This document shows positions 1-10,779 of a stretch of 64,000 bases of DNA, piece after piece. This stretch comes from Rosa chinensis (Eukaryota; Streptophyta; Magnoliopsida; Rosales; Rosaceae). The stretch is taken from NCBI RefSeq assembly GCF_002994745.2, contig NC_037092.1, positions 85,232,824-85,296,823 of the forward strand, given 5' to 3'. A program made the position numbers and the translations under genes. Each line of letters begins with the position of its first letter. Positions within the stretch are counted from its first letter, which is position 1. The notes beneath the pieces are model-generated. The model had not been told where the DNA came from, searched no databases, and worked only from the letters and a program-made list of their open reading frames with translations.

Positions 1-17
1 ATGGCTCTAACGCCATA

Positions 18-1151
18 ATGGGAGATGTAGTCACCCATTTTGCTTCTAATAGCGTTGCAAACGCTCAGGCCCAACCAAAATCCTCATTGGTTGCTTTTAA
101 GGCCCCTCGCTCATTTTGCAAAGCCTGTTCCTTCGGGAAACTAGGACCGAGACCGTCCTATGCAAAGGATCCTAAAATAGTCATTCTGTTCTTACAGAGA
201 ATCCAAGGGGATATCTGTGGACCAATTCAACCATCATGCGGACCTTTTAAATACTTTATGGTATTGGTTGATGCGTCGACACGCTGGTCACATGTCGCGC
301 TGTTGTCCACTCGAAATGCTGCATATGCTAAACTCCTCGCCCAGATTATCCGTCTACGGCTCACTACCCTGACCATCCTATTAAGTCAATTCGACTTGAT
401 AATGCTGGGGAGTTTACATCGAAAACATTCGATGACTATTGCATGTCACTGGGGATTGATGTAGAGCATCCAGTTCCCCATGTTCATACCCAAAATGGTC
501 TCGCGGAAGCCGCTATCAAATGACTACAAATGATAGCTCGGACATTGGTTATGCGCACCAATCTCCCTGTTTCTGCTTGGGGATATGCAATATTGCATGC
601 AGCGAAGCTAATTCATCTACGACCTACTGCAACCTAATCTTACTCTGCGTTACAGCTAGTGACTGGGTACAAGCCTGATATCTCGCACTTACGCATTTTT
701 GGGTGTGCCATTTATGTGCCTATTACGCCGCCACAGTGTACTAAGATGGGTCCACAACGACGAATGGGCATTTATGTTGGATATGAATCTCCAACGATTG
801 TCCGCTACCTTGAACCCTTGACAGGTGATCTCTTTACCGCTAGATTTGCGGATTGTCACTTTGATGAGACAGTCTTCCCGTCGTTAGGGGGAGATAAGAA
901 CACAGATGTTCAACATAAATGACAGGAATTGTAGTGGTCTGTCCCCACTATGTCTCATCTCGATCCCCGTACCGCACAGTCTGAACTTGAAGTGCGAAGA
1001 ATAATCGAGCTCCAGAACATAGCAGATACTCTGCCTGATGCGTTTTCTGATATTGCTAAAGTGACGAGATCACACATACCTGCTGCAAACGTGCCTGCAA
1101 GGATTGATGTCCCAAACACTGGACATCTCGCCACTCCTGTGACACCAGGAG
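18..1151 (+). pseudogene. copia integrase region, degraded
   Basis: Open stretches at 18-464, 659-922 and 950-1171 lie in different frames. The first has GDICGPI and a FMVLVDASTRWSHVALLSTR stretch, as in the copia integrase core; integrase joins the DNA copy to the chromosome. The second has KPDISHLRIFGCAIYVP and MGIYVGYESPTIVRYLEPLT, typical of the integrase C-terminal region. The stretch from 950 on matches the linker before RT. Frameshifts near 465-655 and stops near 922 and 1171 break the reading frame. Confidence 0.88.
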
Positions 1152-3191
1152 ATGGCGCCATTGCCCAATGATGTGGCGTCTATGGCCGCAGGTCCCCCAA
1201 GGAAGCGCGGTAGACCAATTGGTTCGAAGGATACTCGCCCTAGAAAGAGAATGAATGAGGCACAAACAAATCCTTTGATCATCGATACTCAAAATCCGTC
1301 CCATGAGAATGTTCCGGATTATAGTTATGTCCAAGAGACATCATTGGGGGATGCCTCAATGTCAGAACCTATCCTTGAGAACGTAGAGATCTCTGTAAAT
1401 TACACTAGTGTACATGGGACGTGGGCAAGAAGTTCTATCATCATTGATGATGTATTCGCGTATTTAGTGGCGCGTGAGATTATTGAGACCGATGACATTG
1501 AACCACGCTCCGTTGATGATTGCCAACGTAGAGCTGATTGGCCAAAATGGAAAGATGTGATCCAGGCAGAACTTGATTCTCTAACGAAAAGAAAGGTATT
1601 CGGACCAGTTGTGTCAATACCTCCCAACACCAAACCAGTTGGTCACAAATGGGTATTCGTTAGAAAGCGTAATGAGAAAAACGAGATTGTAAGATACAAA
1701 GCTCACCTTGTGGCGCAAGGCTTCTCACAACGCCCTGGAATTGACTACGAGGAGACATATTCTCCCGTAATGGACGTCATAACGTTCCGCTACCTTATCA
1801 GTTTGGTAGTTTCCGAAAAACTGAATATGCAGCTTATGGATGTGGTTACTGCGTATCTATATGGGGATCTAGATATAGAAATATACATGAAGGTTCCAGA
1901 TGGACTTCAGTTACCCAAGTCAAGTGGCTCTAAACCATGGAGCGCGTTTGCTATAAGATTGAAACGCTCACTATATGGATTGAAACAATCCGGACGGATG
2001 TGGTATAACCATCTAAGTGACTACTTGATTGGAAAGGGATATGTCAACGACGAACTATGCCCATGTGTGTTCATAAAAAGGACAAGTTCCGGATTTGCAA
2101 TGGTAGCGGTTTATGTCAATGACATGAACATAATTGGCACTCTTAAAGAGTTAAGGGAAACCGCTGAACACTTGAAATCCGAGTTTGAGATGAAAGATAT
2201 TGGGAAAACACAGTTTTGCCTCGGTTTGGAACTTGAGCACCGTAGAGATGGTATCCTGATTCATCAATCAGCTTATACCCAAAAGATGCTTAGGCTTTTT
2301 AACACTGATAAGATTAAGCCTTCAAGCACCCCAATGGTCGTCCGTAGTCTTGATCCAAAGGAGGATCCATTCTGTCCAAAAGATGACGATGAAGAAATGC
2401 TAGAGGCTGAAGTTCCCTACCTAAGTGCAATAGGCGCATTATTGTACTTAGCACAATGCACAAGACCGGATATCTCATTCGCTGTGAACTTGCTAGCTAG
2501 ATATAGCTCTGCGCCAACACGACGTCATTGGACTGGTGTTAAAGATATCTTTCGATACCTAAGTGGTACGATTGATATGGGCTTGTTCTATCCCTATAGA
2601 GAAAAGATGAATTCGGACCCATCAAGTACCAGGGATGCCACACATAGTGGGCTGCGTTCCCTCTTCCCATCCCAAAACGATATAAGTGTTTTGGAAGGTT
2701 TTGCTGATGCTGGGTATCTCTCTGACCCACGCAAAGGTCGCTTCCAAACTAGCTATGTTTTTACCATGGGAAAGACCGCGATATCTTGGAGGTCTACAAA
2801 GCAGACCTTAGTCGCTACCTCTTCGAATCATGCAGAGATTATTGCTCTTCACAAAGCAGTTCGTGAATGTATATGGCTTCGATCCATAGTTACGCATGTT
2901 CGAAGCAATTGTGGTCTGAAGTCTACCACAGATGAGCCAACGAGCATTTATGAGGATAATGCTGCTTGCATTGAACAAATGAAGCAAGGCTACATCAAAG
3001 GCGACAACACCAAGCATATATCGCCCAAATTCTTCTACAATCAGCAACAACAGAAGCTCCTCAAGATCAAAGTGAACCAAATTCGATCTGAAGACAATGT
3101 GGCAGATTTATTTACTAAGTCATTGCCCAAATCCACATTCAAGAAACATATGGCAAGAATTTACTTGCGGAAATTATCTGAACTCCCATGA
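1152..3191 (+). CDS. copia reverse transcriptase-RNase H fragment with altered active site
   Basis: The frame codes 679 residues. Residues 1-125 are linker, including RKRGRPIGSKD. RT starts near residue 135 (WPKWKDVIQAELDSL), continues through KWVFVRKRNEKNEIVRYKA at about 165, and covers the palm and thumb. RNase H spans about 515-660 (GFADAGYLSDPRKGR, EDNAACIEQMK, HISPKFFY). The RT active site, normally YVDD, reads YVND at residues 321-324 (2112-2123), so one catalytic aspartate is lost. The minus-strand relative at 61304-64000 keeps YVDD. The long open frame therefore most likely codes a dead enzyme. The start at 1152 is only the first Met of the open stretch; the natural product is one polyprotein. 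Confidence 0.9.
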   Translation: MAPLPNDVASMAAGPPRKRGRPIGSKDTRPRKRMNEAQTNPLIIDTQNPSHENVPDYSYVQETSLGDASMSEPILENVEISVNYTSVHGTWARSSIIIDDVFAYLVAREIIETDDIEPRSVDDCQRRADWPKWKDVIQAELDSLTKRKVFGPVVSIPPNTKPVGHKWVFVRKRNEKNEIVRYKAHLVAQGFSQRPGIDYEETYSPVMDVITFRYLISLVVSEKLNMQLMDVVTAYLYGDLDIEIYMKVPDGLQLPKSSGSKPWSAFAIRLKRSLYGLKQSGRMWYNHLSDYLIGKGYVNDELCPCVFIKRTSSGFAMVAVYVNDMNIIGTLKELRETAEHLKSEFEMKDIGKTQFCLGLELEHRRDGILIHQSAYTQKMLRLFNTDKIKPSSTPMVVRSLDPKEDPFCPKDDDEEMLEAEVPYLSAIGALLYLAQCTRPDISFAVNLLARYSSAPTRRHWTGVKDIFRYLSGTIDMGLFYPYREKMNSDPSSTRDATHSGLRSLFPSQNDISVLEGFADAGYLSDPRKGRFQTSYVFTMGKTAISWRSTKQTLVATSSNHAEIIALHKAVRECIWLRSIVTHVRSNCGLKSTTDEPTSIYEDNAACIEQMKQGYIKGDNTKHISPKFFYNQQQQKLLKIKVNQIRSEDNVADLFTKSLPKSTFKKHMARIYLRKLSELP

Positions 3192-3370
3192 TCATAGTCA
3201 TCAGGGGGAGGCGCAGACATCAGGGGGAGATATCTACATGTTCGTCTCGAATCGTGAAGGGTGTGTTGTGCTCTTTTTCCCCTTCGACCGAGGTTATTTT
3301 TGTCCCACTGGGTTTTTGTTACTCGGCAAGGTTTTTAATGAGGCAACGGGAGAAGCACCGCGTTTGGGCA

Positions 3371-3383
3371 ACACAAGGGGGAG
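3371..3383 (+). promoter_or_regulatory. polypurine tract of copia copy 1
   Basis: The purine-rich run ACACAAGGGGGAG directly precedes the LTR TG. The same run precedes the 3' LTR of both other copia copies (on the plus strand it follows them as CTCCCCCTTGTG or a close variant). It is where plus-strand DNA synthesis would be primed. Other G-runs near 3200-3230 are less likely because they are not next to the LTR. Confidence 0.75.
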
Positions 3384-3601
3384 TGTTCAAAGAAAACCTA
3401 ATTTGTGTTTAGCCCAAACTCTAGGTTACTTAACCTAGTGGTAATAGGGTTCAATTAGAAGGATCTAGATTCCTAATCTATGTACGATTACTTTTCTTGT
3501 ATGTTTGAGATTCTATGCATTGTAATCCTCTATATAAAGAGGCCCCTATTATCAATGAGAAGACACAGCGAATTTCTCTCAATTTCTGATTCCCTAAAAC
3601 A
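3384..3601 (+). repeat. 3' LTR of copia copy 1
   Basis: The LTR starts TGTT right after the polypurine tract and is inferred to end at AACA (3598-3601), giving about 218 bp. It contains a TATA-like TATATAAAGAGG near 3530 and an AATGAGAAGAC stretch after it. The right end is an inference because no 5' LTR is in the window for comparison. This LTR differs clearly from the 176-179 bp LTRs of copies 2 and 3, although the coding parts are similar. Confidence 0.65.
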
Positions 3602-3959
3602 AGATTCTAATTTTATAATGTCTATACTATTTTCAAAAATTAGTATAAACATGGTAAAAAATAGACCTCTTTCTATATAACAGCTACATAGATCGAAGCT
3701 GTTAAATTGACCATTTTTGGATCATATAAAACTCATTACTCATATACACCTACAAGTAATATCTAACATGTTCATTTGTTGGTAACAACTTCAAATACCT
3801 TTACAAAACAATAATATGGAAGCAAACAGTTGTTAGCATCCCTGACCATATTTGAACAAATCAGCCGATTTCAGGATATAGTCAGCCTCATTTAATGGTC
3901 ATTTAAGAAAATACCTTTTTTAATTAAAACGTCTATAACTTCTTCATTACGTATTCGGT
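3602..3959. other. AT-rich non-coding spacer
   Basis: I see no gene here. The stretch lies between the copia LTR and the first recognisable unit of the 510-bp tandem array. Confidence 0.5.
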
Positions 3960-6470
3960 TTAACCTAAAATTTAAATACACATCAAACTAAGACGCTCAT
4001 AACCACTCATTTGCAACTTCTTTTTGTTTGAGCCGTTAGCGCTTTACACTCTTAGGGGCATGAGCTATGTCAAGCCATGTGAAAGGTTTAGGAGATTTAT
4101 CTTCTCGTGATTATGCTACCCTTATGGAAGTATAAGCGTGTATATGGTTGACAATTTTGACTCCTATCGAAAACGACGATAGATTAGGCTAACTTTTTTC
4201 CACATTACCCATTACTACTTAATAAATATATGGGTAATGTCAAATATATCAATTTTTAATTTTGATTTTTTGGACCGCACGGAATCTTTATATATTTACT
4301 AAAGTGGGTTAACTTGTTTATTCAATATATGGAAAAATTATACCTTTCAAAATCAACAAGGTGGAGGAAATATGATTTAGCCAATTCGAGCGTTGGATAC
4401 TTGGATGTGATCATGACGGAGAAATATGGCTATGGTAAATAATTTACTTGTTTTCCTCATCATGTCAATCTCGATCCACGAGATCAGCCCTAAACCCGGT
4501 AATAAATATGACCGCTTTGACCTATTCGACGCGATAGCATACCAAGTTAACCTTTTTACATTGTACCTATTAATATGTGGTAAGTACATGTGTAATGTCA
4601 AATTTATCAATTTTGAATTTTGATTTTTTGGATCACACAAAATCCTTATATGCTTGCTAACGTGGTCTAACTTGTTTATTGGTTATATGAAAAGATATAC
4701 ATTATCAAGCCAATCAGGTGGATGAAATAGAATTTGGCCAATTTGACCGTTAGATGTTCTCATGACAAGAAGATAAGGTATGGTAAAAAATTTACCTATA
4801 TTCATCATCATACAGGTCTAAATTGACATGGTAAATCCTAAACCCTAAATTTTTCCCGAGCCCTAAATATCCATCAAATTAAAATGCTCTTAAGCACTTC
4901 TTCACAATTTCTTTTCTTAATCCGTCAGCGCTCGCACTCTCGTGGGGATGAGCTATGTCAATGCATGTAAAAAAATTGGGACATTTATATCCTCGTGATT
5001 CGACTCCTCTTAGGAAAATATAAACGTATATAGGGTTGACAGCTTTGACCGATGTCAAAATGACAATGAAAAGAGTTAAATTTTTTATATAGTACATACT
5101 AATATGTTATAAATACATGGGTAATATCAAATATATCAATTTCCAATTTCAATTTTTTTTTATTGCACAAATTTCTTATATGTCTACTGATTTGGTTTGA
5201 ATTTGTTTATTAGTTAGGAAAAGTATACCTCCAAAACCTATAAAGTGGGGAAAATACAATTGGCTAATTCGACCATTGGATGTTCTCATGAAGAGAAGAA
5301 AAGGCTACGGTAATTTTTTTTTTTTGGTCATCGATTGGCCCTCGATCTACGTGGTGAACCCTAAACTCTAAATACCTATCAAACTAAAATGCTCGTAACC
5401 ACTCATTCGTAATTTCTTTTCTCGATCCATCAACGCTCACACTCTTAAGGGGACGAGCTCTGTCAACCCATGTAAACAATTCATGACATTTATCTCCTCG
5501 TACTTCAGCTCCCCTTAGGCAAATATGAGCGTATACAAGATTGACTGCTTTGACCAATATCGAAACGACGATGGACTTGATCAATTTTTTTACACAGTAC
5601 CTATTCTTGTGCAATAAATACATGGATAATATCAAATTTATCGATTTTCAATTTCGCTTTTTTGGAATCCATAAAATCCTTATATGCCTACTAATGTGGT
5701 TTAACTTGTTCATTGATTATATAAAAATGTTTACATTCTAAAACCAACAATGTGGAGAAAATACAATTTGGCCAATTCTACCGTTAGATATTCTTGTGAC
5801 GAGAAGAAAAGGCTGTGGTAACAAATTTACCTATTTTCGTCATTTTTGAGTCCGATCCACGCGGTCAATGCAAACCTTACATACCCATCAAACTAAAATG
5901 CTCGTAACCACTTATTAGTAAAAAAATTTCTCGATCCTTCAATTCTCACACTCTCACAGGGAAACGTTTTGTCAACCCATATAAACAATATGAAACATTT
6001 ATCTTCACATAGTTCGGCTTCCCGTAGAGAAGTATAAGAGTATATAAGGTTAAACGCTTTGACCAATATCAAAATGACGATGGACCGGGTCAACCTTTTA
6101 ACACAATATCTATTAATGAGCGATAGATACATGGGTAATGTCAAATTTATTGATTTTCAATTTCATTTTCTGAATTCTACAAAATCCTTATATGCTTACT
6201 AATGTTGTTTAACTTGCTTATTAGTTATATCGAAAAGTATACATTATAAAACCAACAATATGGAGAAATCATATTTTTGCCAAATCCACCATTGGATATT
6301 CTCATGATGAGAAGAAAGAGTTATGGTAAAAAATTTACTTATTTTCATCATCGTTTAGGCCTCGATCCATGCGGTCAACTCTAAACCTTAAATACCCATC
6401 AAACTAAAATTCTCGTAACTAGTCATTGATAACTTCTTTTCTCGATCCGTCAATCATTCACATGTATCCT
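3960..6470. repeat. diverged tandem array, period about 505-521 bp
   Basis: The anchor CAAACTAAAATGCTCGTAAC, or a close variant, starts at 3984, 4875, 5380, 5889 and 6410. The spacings are 891, 505, 509 and 521, and the first interval holds an extra or rearranged piece. Each unit also carries a CACTCT-rich stretch followed by GGGG.GAGCT.TGTCAA, then TTTATCTCCTCG, and GGTCAA.CTTTTTTAC with a long downstream block. Similarity between units is perhaps 75-85% by eye. Short open frames on the minus strand recur in each unit and look like repeat shadows. Inverted relatives occur at 42298-42421 and 58886-60070. Confidence 0.85.
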
Positions 6471-7075
6471 GAACGTAATTATATACGTCATGTGAAAAAT
6501 TTGGCACTATTCGTGGTCGTTATGTCATTGGTCAACCAAGATGTTATATATATTACTTCAGTTGACTAAGTGGATCGAAATTAAAATTATGACAAAATTG
6601 ACTAAATTTTTTACAACATGCATAAAATACGTTTCAATTCTCTTATCCAATGGTCGGTTTCCTCAATTGCTTATGTTGTGATGGAGTTGCTCATTGAAAA
6701 ATCTAACTAATAATTATATGGTTATAAAAGTAAATTCGGTTGACAAAATGGATCAAAGTCGAAACGAGAAAGAGATTGGTTGAATTTTTTACAGATACAT
6801 AAAATATTCCAATAATCTTATCAAACCATTGGTTTTCCCAATTTCATATGTCTTGATCATTTAATGGGGTTGTCCTTTGAAGAACATAAATATAGGGTTA
6901 TAAGGGTAACTATAGTTTGAAAGAAATAATATTAAAAAAAAATCATAATAAACAGTAAAAGAGACAACTATTAAAAGAAATAATAACAAAAAAATAATAA
7001 AAAGCAAAAGAGACAACTATAAAAAGAAATTAAAAAAAACAAATGAGCTTGACACGGCTCGAACTTTCGAGCTCG
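6471..7075. repeat. short diverged repeats and A-rich spacer
   Basis: Two related stretches, GTTGACTAAGTGGATCGAAA near 6562 and GTTGACAAAATGGATCAAAG near 6740, are spaced about 178 bp apart. Each is followed by a TTTTTTACA...CATAAAATA segment. The spacing and motif order recall the 176-bp tandem repeat at 10780-11320. From 6925 to 7040 the sequence is A-rich simple sequence. I see no gene. Confidence 0.5.
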
Positions 7076-7080
7076 CATAG

Positions 7081-7577
7081 TGATGTAGGACGAGATTTTA
7101 GCCAATTTCAACAAAAAATCTTGAAAAGAAAGAAGCGTCTTCACATTAAGAAGAATATTTTGAATATTGGAAATTGGTATTCAAATAGGCTTCTTAATTA
7201 TGGAATTAATCGTAAATTACTCTTTTGGATATATCGGGATTCTCGAGCAAAATCTTGATTGAGATTCCAAGCGCAATATTCTTTAGTATCCAGGATTCTA
7301 TTTCCAATTTTTATTTAATTAGGTTTCCTAGTTTTAGTCTACAATAAATTGTTCTTTATGTTTTCTAGTTGTATTAGGTTTATGCTATGTGCCCTATATA
7401 AAGCACCTCTTTGATTGTAATTTTCATTCAAGTTATCAATAAAAATTCAAATATTAGAGAAGTTTCTCTATGTTTCTTACTGCTGTGCTCGTAATTGCTA
7501 GTGAATTCTAGCTCATCTCATATGGCTTTCGACGCTTGACGGAGCCTCTTACTATCGTGTTCACGCTTCCTGCATCA
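7081..7577 (+). repeat. 5' LTR of the small LTR element
   Basis: The 497-bp LTR starts TGATGTAGGACGAG and ends CCTGCATCA. A TATA box (CCCTATATAAAGCAC, near 7392) is followed by CAATAAAAATTC, a likely polyadenylation signal region near 7437. The 3' LTR repeats the same order. Confidence 0.92.
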
Positions 7578-7579
7578 TT

Positions 7580-7590
7580 TGGTATCAAAG
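7580..7590 (+). promoter_or_regulatory. primer-binding site
   Basis: TGGTATCAAAG lies two bases after the left LTR. It resembles the TGGTATCAGAG site complementary to the 3' end of initiator methionine tRNA used by many plant LTR elements, with one mismatch. Confidence 0.75.
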
Positions 7591-8549
7591 CGGGTATCGC
7601 CTGCTTCTTAGCAGACGACGATCCAAGGGAGAAATTCACTACCACCAACCTCAACGACGCTGTTCGTAGAGTATCTATCAAAGAAAGTTTCATTGAAGAG
7701 GAACATGCCATGGGATTCGCCCTAGGACAACCTCATCAATCCAAAAAAAAAAAAAATAGAAAAAAAAAGAAGAAAAAACATGGAACGTTGGATATTCACA
7801 ACGCCGGATTACGACGACTTCCGAACTACATGAGTCATCAAAGACAAGGTATGCTTTGTAATAATTGACAGTGCTCTACGAGAGAATTTTGTAGCAAACA
7901 AAGTTGTGGATTATTTTCAATTACCGACAGTGAAGCTGAGTGATTCATACTGGATTCCATTTGGGGAGGATGATTATACACAAGTAACAGAGGTTTGTAA
8001 AGTTCCTGTCTCTATGGAAAAATTTTATAAAGAAGAGATTACTTGTCATGTGATTGACATGGACGACACTGATGTGCTTTTTGGAAGACCATGGCATGAA
8101 AGCGTAAAAGGTGGTTATTGCAAAGACAACACATATTTATTTAGGTGGGAGTCGCGCAAAATTAAAATCAAGCGTGGAAGGAAGAACATCAAGAATGACC
8201 ATCCTGAGGTGTGTGAAAAGGAACATGAAGAAGTCACTTTGAAGATTGAAGAGAAACTCATTAAGGACAAGGAAGCTGATTCATTCATCACTTCGATATC
8301 CATGTCATGCATGTCTAATTGTGTTCAAGATCAACCCAAGGAGAAGTCATTGCCCATTCCTTTTCAAGTGGAGGAGTTCAAGTTTCAAGATGCTTATTCT
8401 AAACTTGTCTACGGTATTAGATTCATGGTGATACCTTTTAATTTCGAGAATATTGAAGTTGATGGTTTATCATGTTTTATTAATCCTACTAATGATCGAG
8501 CTGCATTCAAGAGGAACTCGAGGTCGGGTTCTTTTCAAGTGGAGGAGAC
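7591..8549 (+). pseudogene. Ty3/gypsy-like protease-region remnant
   Basis: The longest frame runs 7906-8727 (273 residues). Reading upstream of its Met to about 7870 extends the domain start (ENFVANKVVDYFQLPT). The segment ITCHVIDMDDTDVLFGRPWH, followed by NTYLFRWESRKIKI, matches the retropepsin-like region of gypsy polyproteins, where (L/F)GRPW is characteristic. The part upstream has a lysine-rich run near 7742-7778 from an A-tract. The C-terminal 58 residues come from the right LTR, so the frame reads through the LTR boundary at 8550 and ends inside it at 8727. I see no RT or integrase. The catalytic D-S/T-G motif expected upstream is not evident, so the protease is probably inactive. Confidence 0.7.
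8537..8549 (+). promoter_or_regulatory. polypurine tract
   Basis: AAGTGGAGGAGAC directly precedes the right LTR and fits a plus-strand priming site. Confidence 0.6.
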
Positions 8550-9057
8550 TGATGTAGGACGAGATTTTAGCCAATTTCAACAAAGAATCTCGAAAAGAAA
8601 GAAACATCTCTACATTAAGAAGAATGATTTGAATATTGGAAATTGGTATTCAAATAGGCTTCTTAATGATGAAATTAATCATAAATTACTCTTTTGGATA
8701 TATCGGGATTTTCGAGCAAAATCTTGATTGGGATTCCAAGCATAATATTCTTTAATATCTAGGATTCTATTTCCAATTTTTATTTAATTAGGTTTAATTA
8801 GGTTTCCTAGTTTTAGTCTACAATAAATTGTTCTTTATGTTTTCTAGTTGTATTAGGTTTATGCTATGTGCCCTATATAAAACACCTCTTTGATTGTAAT
8901 TTTCATTCAAGTTATCAATAAAAAAATCAAATATTAGAGAAGTTTCTCTATGTTTCTTACGGCTGTGCTCGTAATTGCTAGTAAATTCTAGCTCATCTCA
9001 TATGACTTTCGACACTTGACGGAGCCTCTTACTATCGTGTTCACGCTTCCTGCATCA
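8550..9057 (+). repeat. 3' LTR of the small LTR element
   Basis: This 508-bp direct repeat of 7081-7577 has a duplicated TTAATTAGGTT segment near 8788 and a few other small differences. It supplies the last 58 codons of the frame that begins at 7906. Confidence 0.92.
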
Positions 9058-9062
9058 CATAG

Positions 9063-9907
9063 CCCACCCTTGATTCCTTGGTCAATTAGCCATTGTGCCA
9101 ACAACGGCTATCATTCATTTGTTTCCTCCTTTCTGTACTAAACGGGATATATACATCATTATGAATGAGCACCGACCCAACATATGCTTCCATCGAAAAT
9201 TCTTGCCGACCCAGCATTATTAACCTCGTCTCTACATACAAAGCATTAAGCACCGCCGCCAATAGATTTAGATCCTGGAAAAGTATTTGCCGACGCGAAC
9301 TGCGTGTCGCCGGTCGTAACCGAAATCCAATCCCAAAATTAACTAAGCTTCCAGATCGTCGAGGAGCTTGTTCTCCGTGATCGTCAGCTCAGCGCGACTT
9401 GGAGCTCCGGCTGCTCTGAAGTAGATGGAGCTTCATTTTTCTCTGGCTTCATCGGTGGTGGAGGAGGCAGAAGAGTAGGCGGAGGGCTTAGATTAAATTT
9501 CAAGGGGATATTTACCATTTAAAAGTTTTTATCTCTTGAACTACTATTTGATAGTTGACTAACAACAAAAATACCACTATAAATTTTCCTTGACAGTGGA
9601 CGTTGACTATCAAAACATAGTAAGCTTTAGTGATGGCTCAGATGACTTGATTTCTGGCCCCACAAATTTGATTGTTCATATTTTGCCACGTGTCAGTCAG
9701 ACTTGTATGTGCACATTCACTACTGTGTATTGAAGAATTTTCGCCAAAACATCCAAATGCTTCTTGATGGTGACTATAGTCTGACCCTCCCCATAAACGG
9801 TCATAAATTCATAATATTTTGATTGCAGTTATCTCATCTGTCCCAAATCAAAACTTTAGTTAATATAAAGCAAAAATTCTAATATAGACCACGGTTAAAT
9901 CCGGCGA
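9063..9907. other. low-copy spacer, no supportable gene
   Basis: The segment 9300-9480 is GC-richer and looks like old coding sequence (short proline- and serine-rich frames on both strands). I could not assign it to a family. The open frame at 9165-9380 has no recognisable domain. The remainder is AT-rich. Confidence 0.4.
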
Positions 9908-10440
9908 GTGAAGAAGGAATCTGAAGAGGTGGGACCCACCGAACTGCAACTATACACTCTACTTGACTATTCGCCGACTTCGTCCTCCTTGAGGTTCCTT
10001 CCGTCCTCTGTTAAACCACCTGCACAACAGAGACCACCGGAGATCACATCCACAGCTCAACCAGACAAACGATCCACCACCCAACCCGAGCACCGTTACG
10101 GCGACCCTTTCATCGATTCCATGGTCGGCGATTTCAACAACCTCAACAACCAACCCTGAAACCCCCGATAGGCTTCAATGAGAACAGCTCCGCCACATTC
10201 CTCTCCTCCGGCAACCCTTGCCTCGATCTCTTCTTCCACGTCGTACCGGACATTCCGGCATCCTATCTCCAGCAGTAGCTCCGTCTAGCTTGGGCGCACG
10301 ACGCGCTAACCACCCTCAAGCTCATCTGCGACGGCGGCGCTCTGGATCCGCAAGCACCACCCCAAAACCCTAGCATGCAACGTCGACGTTGGCGGTGGTG
10401 CTGTTGTAGACGGCGAAGTTCTGGGCCGATAGAGGCAACG
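9908..10440 (+). pseudogene. DUF2828-family protein pseudogene (N-terminal fragment)
   Basis: The open frame 9908-10159 ends in FIDSMVGDFNNLNNQP. After a shift of frame the next stretch reads GFNENSSATFLSSGNPCLDL and FFHVVPDIPASYLQQ, then a TAG, then LRLAWAHDALTTLKLIC. A further deletion and shift give LWIRKHHPKTLACNVDVGGG. These blocks come in the order expected of plant DUF2828 (von Willebrand A-related, function unknown) proteins. The conserved glycine-rich block after KLIC is missing, as is the rest of the protein after about 10430. With one frameshift, one stop, an internal deletion and truncation at a (TA)n tract, this is a pseudogene. Confidence 0.72.

Positions 10441-10444
<4 letters not shown>

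Positions 10445-10485
<41 letters not shown>
10445..10485. repeat. (TA)n microsatellite
   Basis: A pure alternating TA run of about 40 bp ends the DUF2828 pseudogene. Confidence 0.95.
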
Positions 10486-10487
<2 letters not shown>

Positions 10488-10779
10488 TTTCTATTAACGG
10501 TGCATATCAAATAATCAAAAGCTGCAGAGCGCATGGTCCAGATCGCACCTCTAAAAAATTATTTTCTAATAAATAATTTATATGTTTTTAAGAATATATT
10601 ACATAAATAATTTTTTTAAATTCTAAAACTTCTAAAAATTGTAATAAATAGCTCTGGGGTCGGCAAAAATTCATAAAAATTCTCAGAAACTCAATGTGAC
10701 GTGTACTTTAATATTGTGTCTCAAAATTTTTACTCGTTAACAGTCTAGCCATTCGAGTGCGAGTTAATAGAAATAAGAA

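Larger units (their letters stand above)
1..3601 (+). mobile_element. Ty1/copia retrotransposon, 3' part (copy 1)
   Basis: This is the 3' portion of a copia-superfamily element. In order it has integrase remnants, reverse transcriptase, RNase H, a polypurine tract and a 3' LTR; integrase before RT is the copia order. The 5' LTR, gag and protease lie outside the window. The same lineage occurs at 26586-32665 and 61304-64000 on the minus strand, with closely similar pol and post-pol sequence. The region before 1152 is broken by stops and frameshifts, so this copy is not autonomous. Confidence 0.93.
7081..9057 (+). mobile_element. complete small non-autonomous LTR retrotransposon
   Basis: Two direct repeats (7081-7577 and 8550-9057) start TGATG and end CATCA. 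They bound a 972-bp interior. A 5-bp target-site duplication CATAG flanks the element (7076-7080 and 9058-9062). A primer-binding site follows the left LTR and a polypurine run precedes the right one, so plus orientation is clear. The interior holds only a protease-like remnant with no gag, RT or integrase domain that I can see, so mobility would depend on enzymes from another element. The LTRs differ by about 11 bp in length and by scattered substitutions, so the insertion is not very recent. Confidence 0.93.

Noticed and set aside
4377..6144. Recurring minus-strand frames of 72-87 codons with similar sequence, considered as a small gene family
   Set aside because: They recur because the DNA is a tandem repeat; frames are broken in other units and there is no start or splice conservation.
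9165..9380. 71-codon frame after the small LTR element
   Set aside because: No recognisable domain, and splice context is absent; I list the region only as spacer.
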